Assembly (NCBI GenBank): GCA_008711295.1
Contig: VUYV01000062.1
Location: 3,225,927-3,289,926, forward strand
Reading direction: 5' to 3'
Length of the DNA: 64,000 nucleotides
Source: Anarhynchus alexandrinus
Taxonomy: Eukaryota; Chordata; Aves; Charadriiformes; Charadriidae
The position numbers and the translations under genes were made by a program. This document shows, in pieces, positions 1 through 12,836 of the stretch; position 1 is the stretch's first letter, and each line of letters begins with the position of its first letter. The notes beneath the pieces were generated by a model, which saw only the letters and a list, made by a program, of their open reading frames with translations, made no database searches and was not told where the DNA came from.

Positions 1-3000
1 TGGACACCATTTTACTTGTTCATTGTTATTATTGAAAAAAATCAAAACACAACTTAAAAGCAGGTACCCACTCACCCCTTGAAATTATCCAGATGAGGCA
101 GATCCCTAAAAAAAAAAAAATTATACCAATTCCAGTCATTTGTATCTAAAGATTTTTTTCTGGCATCAAATGTGGTACTAAGTAGATCTCTATTTCCTCC
201 CCCTTAACACTTAATGGAAGAGCTTGCCAGGGCATGAAGCAGCTTACTACTTATGCTTTTTGGTTCTTTTTTGGGTACACAAGCTTTTATTGAAGTTAAC
301 CAAACAATAATATCATATTCATGCAGTATTAAACAACAAGTACAAGTGTGTTTTCCGAACTTCCAGAGCAGCTGTTTTGAATCAAATGCTTATTGCCAAT
401 TTCTTTTTTTGGGGGGGAAGAGGGGGGGCAGAGTTTAAGTGAATAGAGAACACTACAACTCAAGATAGATAAGTGTTACTGCAATTTTCCATCCTAAGCA
501 AATTTTTTTCTTCCTTGGCTACATATTTATTATAGTTAACTTCCAAGTATGGCAAAAGTTACTGAAATTCAAAGCAACCCCATTACTCCTATAGGGTAAT
601 ACTTTTGGTCCTACAAATACACAGTATTTAGTATCCCCAGAAGCACTACACTCGTTCATAAAAAAACCCAATCCAAATATTGGATCCACCATAAAGTTCA
701 ACCTCAACCAATTTCTAACAGCTTTTCTCTGTGTAAGTAATTCCATTTTAAAGCCTTATGATATCTGCTCTGCACCCCCTTTTCTGTGGAAAAAAAAAAA
801 GCATCTTATCACACTTCAATCCAATTCAAAGCACTAACCTAAAGCCTGACTCATGTCCAAGCCCGAGATAGTTGTATTACAGGGAAATACATAAACCTTA
901 GCTGTGATCAGCTGACTTTTCTGTCTTCTCATACCCTAACAACTTTCAAGGAGTAACTGAAGCAAGCTATCGCCTTCTCTATTTATAATTTAGCAAAAAA
1001 TTTACTCCTGCTGGAAGTTTACAACTCTTCCCTCCCTTTCAGAAGTCCCTCCCAACTATTCCAGAAAAGCACTAACAAGGCATGTGTTGAAGGAGAAAGC
1101 AGAACTCTTCAAGATGAATTTCAAGTATTGGAGTCTGATAAACATTTAGATCATGCTCTCTTTTGTATGCAAATCTATTCTTCCAACTTTAAAAAAAGTA
1201 TTTTACACTTTGAAATATTAGAAAGCCTAAATGCAGAGGCTTACCAATACACACGGTAGCACCCCTTATAAGGAAACTTCAATATGATCAAAATGGAAGT
1301 TTGCTTCAAAGAAGTGTCTATTTAAAGCTCTGGAAACACTAAAAGATTTTTTAAAATTAGTAATTCTGTTGGGTATTTCCCCCCCACACCTGACCTCATT
1401 TAGCACAGCAGAAGCCTGCTTTTCCTCATCTATTAAGACTTCAATAAAATCATTCATTTACAGTTAACTGCAACAGTATTCACATTTAGACCTGAATATT
1501 AATTGACTGATAATGAGATGATAAAGCTGCTTTTCTCTGCAGGTGTACCAATCAATTTGAATGAAACTGAAGAATTATTTTCCTTACTGCATCTAAAATT
1601 AAAAAGTGATTTCTATTTTCTAATAAAGTGCTTTTCATTGATCTCCTTCTGAAAAAGTATTCTTTCATTTGCACCTTTTTAAATTGCATTAGTTTGTTTG
1701 TATAGGAATGATTTTTCCAATATTATTTTGGCTCCAATTGATGATTAGCTTTAATATGGCTTTGCAGAATTAAGAAAACCCTCCACAGAATTTCTGACTT
1801 CTAATAAACTTTAAAATTTCCAGTCAACAGAATGAACCTTTTCAAAGACACAAAAAAGTATCAGAATAATTTTTAAGGAAGTATTTCTCTTGGACTTCTC
1901 TATTCATACAAACTGTTTACTATTATTGTTAGTCAATGTAGCTCCAAGGTTAATCTAGTAAAGACTTTTGCCAACCATCAGTAACAGAACCCAGCTTGCA
2001 GCAATTCAAAGTACCATTATCTATTGAAATCTTCTAGCAGATGTTTGAACTAACAGAGCAATTGGATTTCACTTCAAAATTATTGTCTTTCAAGTGAAAA
2101 TAATTAAGGAACAATGAAAAGAATGCTGTATTCTGAACACGTGTTCGAATACCAGACTCAGTGTAGGGACCAGGAAAACTGGGTACAGATCGTTTGCTTC
2201 AGTACCAAGAGACCACAAGGCAGAAAACTAAAATATGGGATCTGAGGTAAAATACATATAAATATAGGTATAAATATTGCTATTCAATTGGAGAAACTGA
2301 GGACAAAAGATTGGCCCCAACTCCTGTGAGCTCTGGAGGTCTAGCACCTTACTGACCACAGGTGCTTAACCAAGTTGGCACCCATGATACATGCAAATAC
2401 ACTGGTAATTGATTAAAAAATATTAAAATCAATGTTTAATATTTTAGTATCCATAGAATATAGTGTTGTGGATTATAAAGAACAACCTGAAAATGGTGGA
2501 AGAGCAGCTATGTTTTCTTAGCTGACTGAGAAGCCAAAACCAAGGACATCAATCTACAACATTCTCAGTGACTAATCACCACATAACTAACTACTATTGA
2601 AATAGGAAGTGGTGATAAACTCCACTGCAATCTTACAAAATTTTTCAGAGCAGTAAAGACTGTGCTTAAAGAATCACCCAGTATCCTTACATTTTAGATA
2701 CCAGAAGTGTCCTAGATATAAACTATGGATGTATAAGTGACTCATTTCAAAACGAATTTAACACATGACCAGCTTGAGTAAAAGCATTAAAAATAAACAA
2801 GCAAACTATGCTGAGTTATAACATTTATTTTACCAGAAGACTTAAGCCTGTCCAGATGGGATCTGATGCCAACACTGCAGAGAGCAACCATCCCAGTGCA
2901 AGCCAAAGTTAAAAAAAAAAAAAAACATACAAGCTAAGAGATTGTATTGTTCTGATACACATGCAGTGAGATGGAGTCTGACAGATAAGGAGGGACAGTC

Positions 3001-6000
3001 AACACAAGCTCTGAAACTTTAAATAAAATGGAGCAGGGCTAGGCAGCTGACTTCAGTACAGATCAGGAATAAATAGCTACAGAGACAAAAATAGTGCCAG
3101 AACTCCGGAGTTCAGATCCTAAAGCACAGTCCTCATGAAGAGCAAACGTGCAGCTCAGACATAGTATAGGCTTCTCTTGAAGAATCTGTTTAGATTAATA
3201 ATTTACCATCATGGCAAGGTCTAGAAATTTAAACAGATAAATAGCAAGTATTTGTAATATTTATCTAAGACATTTTTGGTAGATAATCTAGAATAAATTA
3301 ATCAGAAAGCAGCAATTTTGGCTTGACAGAAGCTACAGAACTTAAATGGATCAAAGAATCAAGGATGTAAGAAAGTAGCATTTACTATGACAGCCTTTAA
3401 GTAGACTCTCATATACTTTGTAGGTGACTGAAGCAAATATACTTTTTAATTTGAGATCACTTCTACTTACTGCAGAACTGCATGGCAAACATAGGAAATA
3501 GCTTTCAGTCAGAAAGTCTGTTTTCAAGGATTCATTACTTCTGGAATTTTCTAGAGCTACACCCATACACTCATGAATAAAACAATTTTTCTCTGATATA
3601 AGCATTCAAAGAATTTAGCTTCTTAATGCTATCATTTGCCCATACCATACCTCCGTACATTGAGAAGTAATTAATTTTTTTTACTGCACTGTAAAAGAGT
3701 GAAATACATTTAAATAGAAATAGATTTTAAATATAGTGTTTCAATGGTATGCCCAAAGTTGGCTGTTTCCAATTTGTTAAGACTCCCCACCTAAAGACTG
3801 CAAGCCTAAACTCATGATTTTTAACTGTACTTCAAGAATATTTTCTTCTCACATTTGAAGAGGAGTACACAGCAGTTCAAGACTTTCACTCTAATCAAAG
3901 TTTTACATCTCCAGCATTATTCTGAACTCCCCAGAGTGCTACCATCACATTTTTGTAAAGCAAAGCAAAAGTGTGTTTTTCAGCCACCGAAGAACAAAAA
4001 AAAAAATTGTAAGTTTCAAAGTAACCATAGTTTAGAGGCAGCACTTATTTCTTTAAAGGTCTCCCAACAGGATGCTCCATCGAGGCACTGACCTTATCTT
4101 TCATTACTGTTTAACGTTAATTTTAGAAGTAATTTGTACCCTTTTGGAGTCATATTTGACACAAAAGCAAAACCAGTTTTGAAGTATTACCCAAGGGCTC
4201 AGAGCAGAGGCACACAAAGGGTAGTCTGCCTCTACAAACCGCCTCCCTAACCAGTGCCACAGATGCCCAAGTGTGATCAATAGGCACTTGGTTACACAAC
4301 TGCAATAACGGCAACAGAAAATACTTTCAAATGTAAGCACTAGGTAAAAAAGATTAAGCATTCAATTCATAACAACGACAAAAAAATTTAGACTAAGGCC
4401 TTGATAGTTAAAAACATATAGCCTTTCCTATTGGCAGACTTGAGAGCTATAGAAGATTAGTCTTGCATTCCCCCCTGCTCATCATCAGCAAAGATGGTGT
4501 ACCCACATTCCTTAATACAGTTTTTAGTCTCGTAATCCCTTTTACAACATTGCCCTCTAGTGGGTTTTCCCTGCAGATATTTTCTTAAGCAGTAGATCAA
4601 TTCCTTTGCTTCAGTGATTTAGTACTTCTGAAGAAAATTTAACAGGTCTTACCAAGTATTTTTGCATGCAATAAGTGTTCTACAGCTGCGAGAGGAGGAG
4701 AAGGATATGCAGATAAGGTCTCACTTCATCTAATCCAACCTTCTCGGCATTTCAGTTAATTATAAAAAGTATTTTTAATTGCAGATGGGAAGGATTGTTA
4801 ATTCCAAAACAGCCTAGCGCACAGACCTCACCACAAATTTCCAGTTCAGACTACAGATTTACCTCTCTGTCACTCCATGTTTTTTACTAAAGTGGAGAAT
4901 AAGACACATAGCACATACATGAAATTTTGTTGGCACCTTATCTGAAAAGTGGAATTTAGTTTTGCTATGGAATAGAACACTTCAGATTTAAAAAATATTT
5001 TTTAATTTATCTATGTATGATTTTATACATACAGACACATGCTCTCTCAAGCATTCAAGACAGGTAATTTCTTGAGAAGTGTTAATGGTTATCAAAAGCA
5101 GTTTTGGGGGGAAAAAAAACCCCACAAACATGCATCTCACTACATTTGACAAAGTCATAAAAACAGTACAGTACCCTTGAGTAGTTCAGTTATCAGGGTA
5201 ATGCCTTCCTGGCCCCTAGAGCATTCCATTATGGATGTAGATGAGGAAAAATATCAAATATGTTTCAAGAGGTGTTGCTTGTTTGATTTTTTTTTTTTTG
5301 AAAAAAACAACAAAGTAGGCACTACTAGGACTCAGCAATATTTAAATTACTTAATAGTTATGTATCAACTCTTGCACAGACAATTTTTCCTCCATCTTTA
5401 AATAAAACATAATATACCAACTGTTTTACCTCCCAAAGAGAGACATAGAGGTAACAAGGAAAGAAGAAAGCTGAAGATAAGGGCATGTAACACCTCCCAG
5501 AATAAAAAGATGAGATTACAGAATAGAGAGATGGGGAAGGGAAGAGTGCAAGCAAAAAAAAAAAAAGACAAAAACCCAAACCAATAAAATCCTTGATGCT
5601 TGCAGGTCTAATACTCTCAAACCAGACTGAGACCAAAGACTGTGTGTGCCTACCACATCATTTTCCATTCCTGCAGTGTTTGTGATGCATCATGGTACAA
5701 CACACAGCCTTCTGAGCAAGCTCTAGACGTTACTAGCTAGCAAGACACAGCTCACTAGCCCTGTCCAGGGCTCCACAACACTACTGCTGCATGTGGATCC
5801 AATAGAGCTGTATTTTAAAAGCTGTTTCACATATGACCAAACTGATCTGTGTCTCCGTCTCCCTCAGTAGCAGTATTTGATTAATCTGTTACAACAGCAT
5901 AGACCCAAACCCCCTAGCTCTGAAGAGCTGTACCTCCAATATGTGCATAGATTAGCTGTGCCACAGAGGAAGATGCCACGAAGAATACGGTAGGACAGAA

Positions 6001-6696
6001 TACTAGACAACCCTTTTTTGTGGAGAAAGGAAGAAATTGTTGAAGATGGTAGAAGTCTGAGTTAAAGGAAGCCAAGAAGCAGCTCAAAGGAAATGAATTT
6101 CTTTTGAATGAAAATGAAAAATGAAACTCTTAATGAAAACGGAACAAACAAGGAACTTGTGTGCAAGCCTAAAAGAAACTACAGGACATTCAGTACCATT
6201 AGCTTAAAATCTTAAACCATCATGTACTTAACTTCCAGGATACAAGAACATCAAAGTATCAGAAGAAATAATTTACTTAGAACAATATAAGTTTTCTTAC
6301 TATAAATACACTATAAACTACTAGTAAGTTCTGTGACTTCAAGTCAGTATCAAGAAGTGCTAAATAATTATCCAGGCAATGCCCTAAGTGAAGTACTTGA
6401 GGATCAAGTGCCATTTTAGAAACTCATGTTAGAACTGCCAGCTGCAAAGTGCAGGAACTAAACTGGTAGTCAAAATTGCAAATAGTACAATATTTCCTGG
6501 AACTGCAACTTTCTCCTCCCAAAAGGGAGTGGACCTCTAAATACACTAGAAATCCTGCTCTAGGTCTGCAGAGAAAGAGAAGCACAACAAGTTTTTTTAT
6601 ATGACCAAATATGGATGCCTAAGGTCCCAAACTACTACTAAACTTAGGATCCATTTCACAAGAGAAAGAAAGAATATATCCATACCATGTATACGG
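1..6696. other. AT-rich gene-free stretch, possible intron of a minus-strand transcript
   Basis: I see no coding exon, RNA gene or intact repeat here. Open frames are all under about 95 codons and resemble no protein family I know. The sequence has short A-runs and scattered polypurine and polypyrimidine stretches. On the + strand A is commoner than T, the opposite of the CHD9 side of the window. This fits an intron of a minus-strand transcript starting near 32 kb, but plain intergenic DNA remains possible. The one distinct motif is a CTCF-like core at 4551-4563, listed separately. Confidence 0.6.
4551..4563 (-). promoter_or_regulatory. Candidate CTCF-binding motif
   Basis: The + strand reads TGCCCTCTAGTGG, which is the exact reverse complement of CCACTAGAGGGCA, the vertebrate CTCF core. 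CTCF is a zinc-finger protein that anchors chromatin loops, and motif orientation matters for looping. Only the motif is visible; occupancy is not shown. A 13-base match to a degenerate motif can occur by chance in 64 kb. Confidence 0.45.
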
Positions 6697-6880
6697 AATG
6701 ACAGAATCTCCTAGATTGGAAAAGACCTGTAAGATCATCTAGTCCAATCATAACACTAGCATCAGGCAGCTCTGGTAGCACTGGCCACTTGCAACTCACA
6801 GCCAGGCTGCACACAACTTCGAAACAGTCTGGGTGACACCAGTCACTTGGATGAGGAACACCTGCACCACTTATTTACCA
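6697..6880 (-). mobile_element. Old CR1 LINE 3'-end fragment
   Basis: The + strand begins with a diverged form of the reverse-complemented CR1 3' end: an ACAGAATC-like start, then TTGGAAAAGACCT, then AAGATCATCTAGTCCAA. CR1 is a non-LTR retrotransposon that usually leaves short, 5'-truncated 3' ends in bird genomes. The following ~100 bases resemble the next part of an old CR1 subfamily only loosely, so the right boundary is approximate. The divergence points to an old, inactive copy with no coding capacity. Confidence 0.7.
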
Positions 6881-9800
6881 TCTCAAACTAACTGTCCAAT
6901 ATTAATCTAAAATAAGATACCAGCCACCCCACCAAATCTAACAGACAGCTGTCTATTCAGTGACAGAGTAATTCCTGTTATAAATTTCTGGATTCAACTC
7001 CCATTAGCTTCAAGTTGCCAAGTATACAGAAGCATAAGCATGGCTGCCTTATCTGTTCACTGGCAGTAAAATTATGCCTAGATTGCTCCAGTTAAACTCT
7101 CAGTTTAGATAGTGATAGCAACTGTATTTCATAGTCCCAAGTGAATATTGCCAGCATTTAAAAGAAGAGATGCTAATGCAGACATACAAAATCACCAACC
7201 AACATGGATTTGGCTAAACAGAGGCTCTAAATCTGCTGAACTGTGGCTGAATTCTGAAAAGTATTGAATGTCTATTTGGAAGTGCTAGCCACCTTTAACT
7301 TCTGCTTTCTTCAATGGTTCTTGAGAGTATAATGAAAAAAAAAATCATATCAAGTAGTAAGAGGCCTGATTCTTTCCTTCCTACTCATCCCTCCCTCAAC
7401 ACAAATTGAGGTAGGTCCAGTAGGTGTACTAAGACAGTGCCATTTACTGAACTCAGATGGCTCACTGGACTTAAAAGTCCACATGAGTGAGATATCCAAC
7501 ATATCAAGAAACAGACCCTCTGGAGAAATGTATCTTCTATGCTTCCTTCTCTACCCAAAGGTTATATTATGCCTGTAAAGAATGAAATTAACATGACAGT
7601 TAATTGTATGAGGTTTGGATACATGAATAAGACAGAAATACTACTCTGTCTAAACACAAATAAGTGGCACATGGCTCGAGTAGTTCAAAGTATTTGATTT
7701 AATACAAACAGTGTTTTCACCTACAGGATTTTATTTGTTAGTTGACTTAAACTAATGAATCATTTTTTGCCTCCAGATTGGTATATCATTCAAGCACATA
7801 AGAGGGTGACACCCCTCACCCACTCTCAAAAAAAACACAACCAAACCACCCAACAGTTAATAAAGAAAAAACCTATAGTCTTTAGTAACCTCCCCCTTCC
7901 CCAGCCAAATTAACCTGTCTTTTAATAAACGCACTTTGTCCTCTATTCAGTTTGAGGCAATATACCACCATCCCTCAGAAACAGCTCACCCTCAAATATT
8001 TAAGCAGCTAGCCAAGCATATTGTGTATACACCTGTTTTGGAATCAAAGCCCCATACAGTCCCATGACTAAACTAGAGCTTGTTCAGAATTCAGGAACAG
8101 CTAGATGTTCCTTTCCAGTCCACTATACTTGCTTTGAATCAATTCCTTTTTGCAGGAAGTTCAAAGCAATTAAGATAGTTGTACCTCATTCTGGCATATC
8201 TACCAGACACCAGGCTCAGATTATTAATAGGCTAACCAAATAACTTTAGAAGCTGCCATATTTACAAAAACAAGTTTCCTAAATATATTTTCTTGTTCTT
8301 GAGTTGATATATATAGCTATCAAAACCAGAAGTTCAGTGCTATTATAGAGCAATCATTCAGCTCTATAAATACATCAGTTATCTAGAGTTGCAAGCTCTG
8401 TTTGTGTTTGAGTTTTATACCTCCATTAAAGAAATACACACCATTCAACATTTTTAATGGACATACAACTCAAATTTCACCTTCTCAAAATGAATATAAA
8501 CATTATTCACAAGCACGTAATTAATCAACAAGCTTTAAGAACTGTCAGACTTCTCTTTAACAGAAGAAACAGAAGTATAGGCTAGTCCACAAAGAAATCT
8601 ACACCTAGCAGTGTGTGTCTTGGCATATGCACATCTTCTAGTGCAAATGTTAATAACAGAAGGAACCAAATATCTAACAGGTAAATTTTATCCGGATTCC
8701 CATCAGCCTAAAATACAAGTTGTATAGGCCTTGTTAGAACAGTAATTTACTTTAGTTATGTCTAAGTACAGAACTGTAGAGAAATTGTTGCAAGCCTTTG
8801 CATCAAGAAAAGTCAAGATGGATTATAATCAGGATTTTTAAACTACTATTATAGATTCCATTATGATCACATACATTAGAGTTATATAGTAAATATGAAG
8901 ATAGATCAATGGACCAACTTTTACATTGAGAATAGACAGAACTTAATAGTATTTAAAAACCGAAGTACGTAAACTAAATTTCTGCAAGATATTTCTTAGA
9001 TAACACTTTCAGACTATTTAAATATAATCACTATTTATACTTCAAAGTCATTGCAATAGAAACCGTTTCAAAGTCAGAGAATTAGAACAGATACATACAC
9101 ATTTTAGGTCTTGTTTGTTTGTTTGTTTTTTAAATAATAATCAGTTAATGCCCGAAATTTAGGGTTTCATTGATTTCAGCAAGATTACTTCAGATTCAGC
9201 ACAAGTTTCCAGGGGGCAATGTTGATGGCAGGGCTTCAGCATACAATAGACACAGTTTTCCTTGAGTATTCATGAAGGGAATTCATCAGCTTAGATGGCA
9301 ATCTCGCACTAGTGAATCTGCAAAGAGATTTCCTCAAGATCCAATATGAAACTTGCCTTTAACGCCACAGTCTGTCAGTAACACAAAGATCAATCCCTTC
9401 AAGCACAAGATGCCAATAAACAAGTTGCTTACTTCATAGTTACGGTCTGTATTTGGAGCACATCAATACCCAGTTTCAGCTTGTTTTGTCACATGTGCTG
9501 TCCCTTATAGCTAAATTCTGGATAGCATTGGCAGTTGTTTCTGTGCCAGGGTCTTCATTTTTTTTCCTCCTTCCTCAGGCTGTCCTCCAGGCTTCTGGAC
9601 AGATTCCACAACTGTTGTGCTCTTACTCGTATTACAGCCCACTTTGGTCTTTAACAGTCAATGAAAGGATTTATCTCTTTTTTTAATAGATGTCTATAGA
9701 AGGCTCCCTGCATTGCAGGAATGAAGAATGAGGAAAGGAACTCCAAGCTAAACAGCCTTCCCTATTGTATAGTTAAGAGCAAGTATGTTTGGTTTCTGTG

Positions 9801-10929
9801 ACAACCCACTGATCCTGCCAATCAAGCACTGGGTAATAGAGAGCTATGGTTTGCTGCAGACAGCAGAAAGCAAGTTTTCAGACTAGGAAACTGTTCTTCA
9901 TTAGTATTTTTTCCTAAACAGAGTAACTCACAATTGCCTTGGCCAAGGAACTCTGCTTTATTTTAACTTTTAAACATCCTAAAGCTCAGTACTTGGGAAC
10001 GGTGTCTGGCTATAGGGAAAACCTATGTTGTCAAAGTAGCAAGCCTGTATAATCTTGTAAACGTCTTCAGGATAATCTATACTACTATATATCTACTAGG
10101 TATTTCAAATAAACAGTAACAACTCCATAGTTTTGTTCCTGTTGCTTTAACAGCTTTAAGTCCACAACTTTCAAGTTCCAATACTACTTTTAATAGAACT
10201 CCATGATCCATCCTTGAGGGATAACTAGTTTGCTCAATTCATCTATATAATCCAGTTTCCTCATTCAAGTCATGAAATTATCATTTCATGTTAAACATGA
10301 CAATTTCTGTAACAAAAAGTCAGGCTACTGGCATGCCCTAGTGTCTTTCCTGTTGACAAATTAGGCTTCCATTTCAACACAGCTGTGAAGTAACAGTAGC
10401 AGAGTGATTACTAAACCCATCACTAAATAGGTGATTTTATAGAGCTTCCATTTCAGTGCCATGCAACAACTGCTGATTTTCTCAAGCTTGGTCATAAAAT
10501 GTTTTGTCACTACCAGCCACAAGAAGCAGCATCAAACCTAGGGAGACACCCTTCTCAAGACACTAGTCTCTAAGAAATGACAGAACTCTGCATGCCCAAA
10601 CCCTCTTAAAGTATCAGCTTGAATCTTAGACTTAAGAAATGCAAAACAAAAAAATACCTCCAAAGATCTCTCGACACTGGAGTAGCTTGAAGTTTTCAGC
10701 TGAAAATCAAGACTGAATGCATACACTCAAAAAGTCAAGCACATCAAATAAAACATCTCTACCAGATTCTAAACCAACTGACATTCTAACTCGGCAGACA
10801 AAATTTTCTAGTAAGTGGTATTCAATGAGTTCTGTGACTAGCTCATACTATCATCTATTCACTACAAACTAACTACACACCACTAGTAGCCTCATGTACA
10901 GATCAACCTCAATTGTTTGTTCCTCTGTG

Positions 10930-10955
10930 AAAAAAAAAAATGCTTTTTTTTTTTT
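10930..10955. repeat. A10-TGC-T13 inverted homopolymer pair
   Basis: Ten A are followed by TGC and then thirteen T. This makes a near-perfect palindrome able to fold into an A:T hairpin or cruciform. It may be two independent homopolymers that happen to lie together. No terminal repeats or target-site duplication are visible that would mark a small transposon. The downstream TTTTAACAG resembles a + strand splice acceptor, but no exon follows. Confidence 0.6.
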
Positions 10956-12822
10956 AACAGTTCACTGCAAAGGTGTATTTAGCTAAACAAAATATGCCAG
11001 TATTTCCCAGAACTACATAGTAGAGAAATGCTCAACAGTACTAGATCATACTAGTCATACATGTATCCTATGGGCTTCCAAAAATATATATTTGACTATA
11101 GGAAAATCCTCCCCCCTGTACAGCTCTCAATCAATAAGGCGTTGAAGTTGAGCAGCAGTTCTCCATAATATACTCGGTGATCAAGAGAGGACAACCTCTG
11201 AAGAACTTCGATAATTGTAGGGGACCCATCCACCAAGTCAGAAAAAGAACAAATTTAGGACGGATGTTCCGGAATCATTTCCATTCCAAGGCTACAGCTA
11301 GTTTAACCTCAGCTGATCAAAGGGCATGCACCATCTTGCAGCTGCACGAAAAAAAGAAAAGAGCTGAATGGAAGTATGGGGAGGAAACAGGAGGGAATCA
11401 CAGCTGTGCTGGAACATTTTACAATTATTTCCTTACCATTTTTAAACACAGTCCAGGACCATATTTTCTTTCTAGTACAAAATCAGTGCTTTTCAGCCAA
11501 ACCTTCTGAACCAGGCTGAGTTTCACTTCAGTTTAGTGATCTCAGCTATTACTGGCAATACTGGAACATCTAAGTGACTTTTGGGAGTTAGCTCGACTTA
11601 AAGCTACATGTATTTCATCATACTGAGGTCCAGACTATCACAAATGGTGCCATACACACACGCTACTTCTTTAATGATTAGTTCCTCATTTAATATAAGT
11701 GACAAGCACATGTTGGCTGTATGGGACAAAGTAGGCCCTTATCTTCTAGATCTAGTGAAAGCTGCATCAGTAAGCTTCATCAATAGATGTTAAACAGCAC
11801 ATTTTTCCTGCATACACTTTAAAACTTTATTAAAGGTACACTAAGGTGAACTGTCTTAGTGTGAAAGCCAGACTGATGTTAATATAAAAGAACAAGTAAA
11901 CAGGTGCTTCAAAGATGTTCAATGGAAATAAAGAGGGGAAACTCATTTTCAGTTCTTTCAAGGCAGACTATTGAATTCGCTGCATGAATTTTAAGGTTCT
12001 GTGAAGGAAGCACTCTTTTTGCCCCAAATTAGGGAGGATCACGGATTTACGCATCTGAACTAAGTCAGAATGGCACCACACTGACTTTTACTCCATGACT
12101 CCGAGTGCTTCTCAGATTACTGCCTTTGCCCAGTTACCACACCAGAGGCAACATCACTTTCCACTTTGAGGCTCACATTGTTTGTTCTCTTTGTTTTAGT
12201 AACAAGAGTTAGCAAGAGTTAATTCTGTTTACATCATTACTACCCTCCATTTTATTCAACTAACATTAGGAACACCCAGTCAACCACTTACCTCTATACA
12301 AGCACTGTTAAGTTAACAGAGCAGGAAAAACATACTTAATTTAAGAAATAACTGAGGAACATGCAGGTTCATGTAACATATGTGTTTTGGAGATTTAAGT
12401 CATAGCTTTACTCTTGCATTTAATTGTACGTACAGTCCAGATGCCAAAGCAACTGTAATCTAGTTACCAAACTTCAGAATTTGTATGTCAGACTGACTTA
12501 ACCCAGCATGCCTGTTTGAAAACTATGAGAGGAAGATGGAGGCATTCAGACCCCACAGGGACATGAGTAGTTTTTGTTTTTATAAGGAAAACCCAGGAAT
12601 ACAATTCTATGCTTCTGCATTTCACAATTTGTATGCTTCATCTATTCAGCATGCTTCCCACCTTTTAATTCAAGTAGGCCTTAAGATGCATAATGATCTT
12701 CCTTGTAAGGACTACGATCAGACAAAATTCTCAGCAGTTCCCCAAGGTATAATACTTGTATAGGTATTAATGATTCTGGAGTGTTTACTGGCCTGCAGTT
12801 TCAGAACACTATCTCAAACTCT

Positions 12823-12836
12823 CCACTAGATGGTAG
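12823..12836 (+). promoter_or_regulatory. Weak CTCF-like motif
   Basis: CCACTAGATGGTAG matches the CTCF core CCACNAGRKGGCRS except for T in place of the second-to-last C. The match is one step weaker than the sites at 4551 and 26105, and binding is uncertain. Confidence 0.25.
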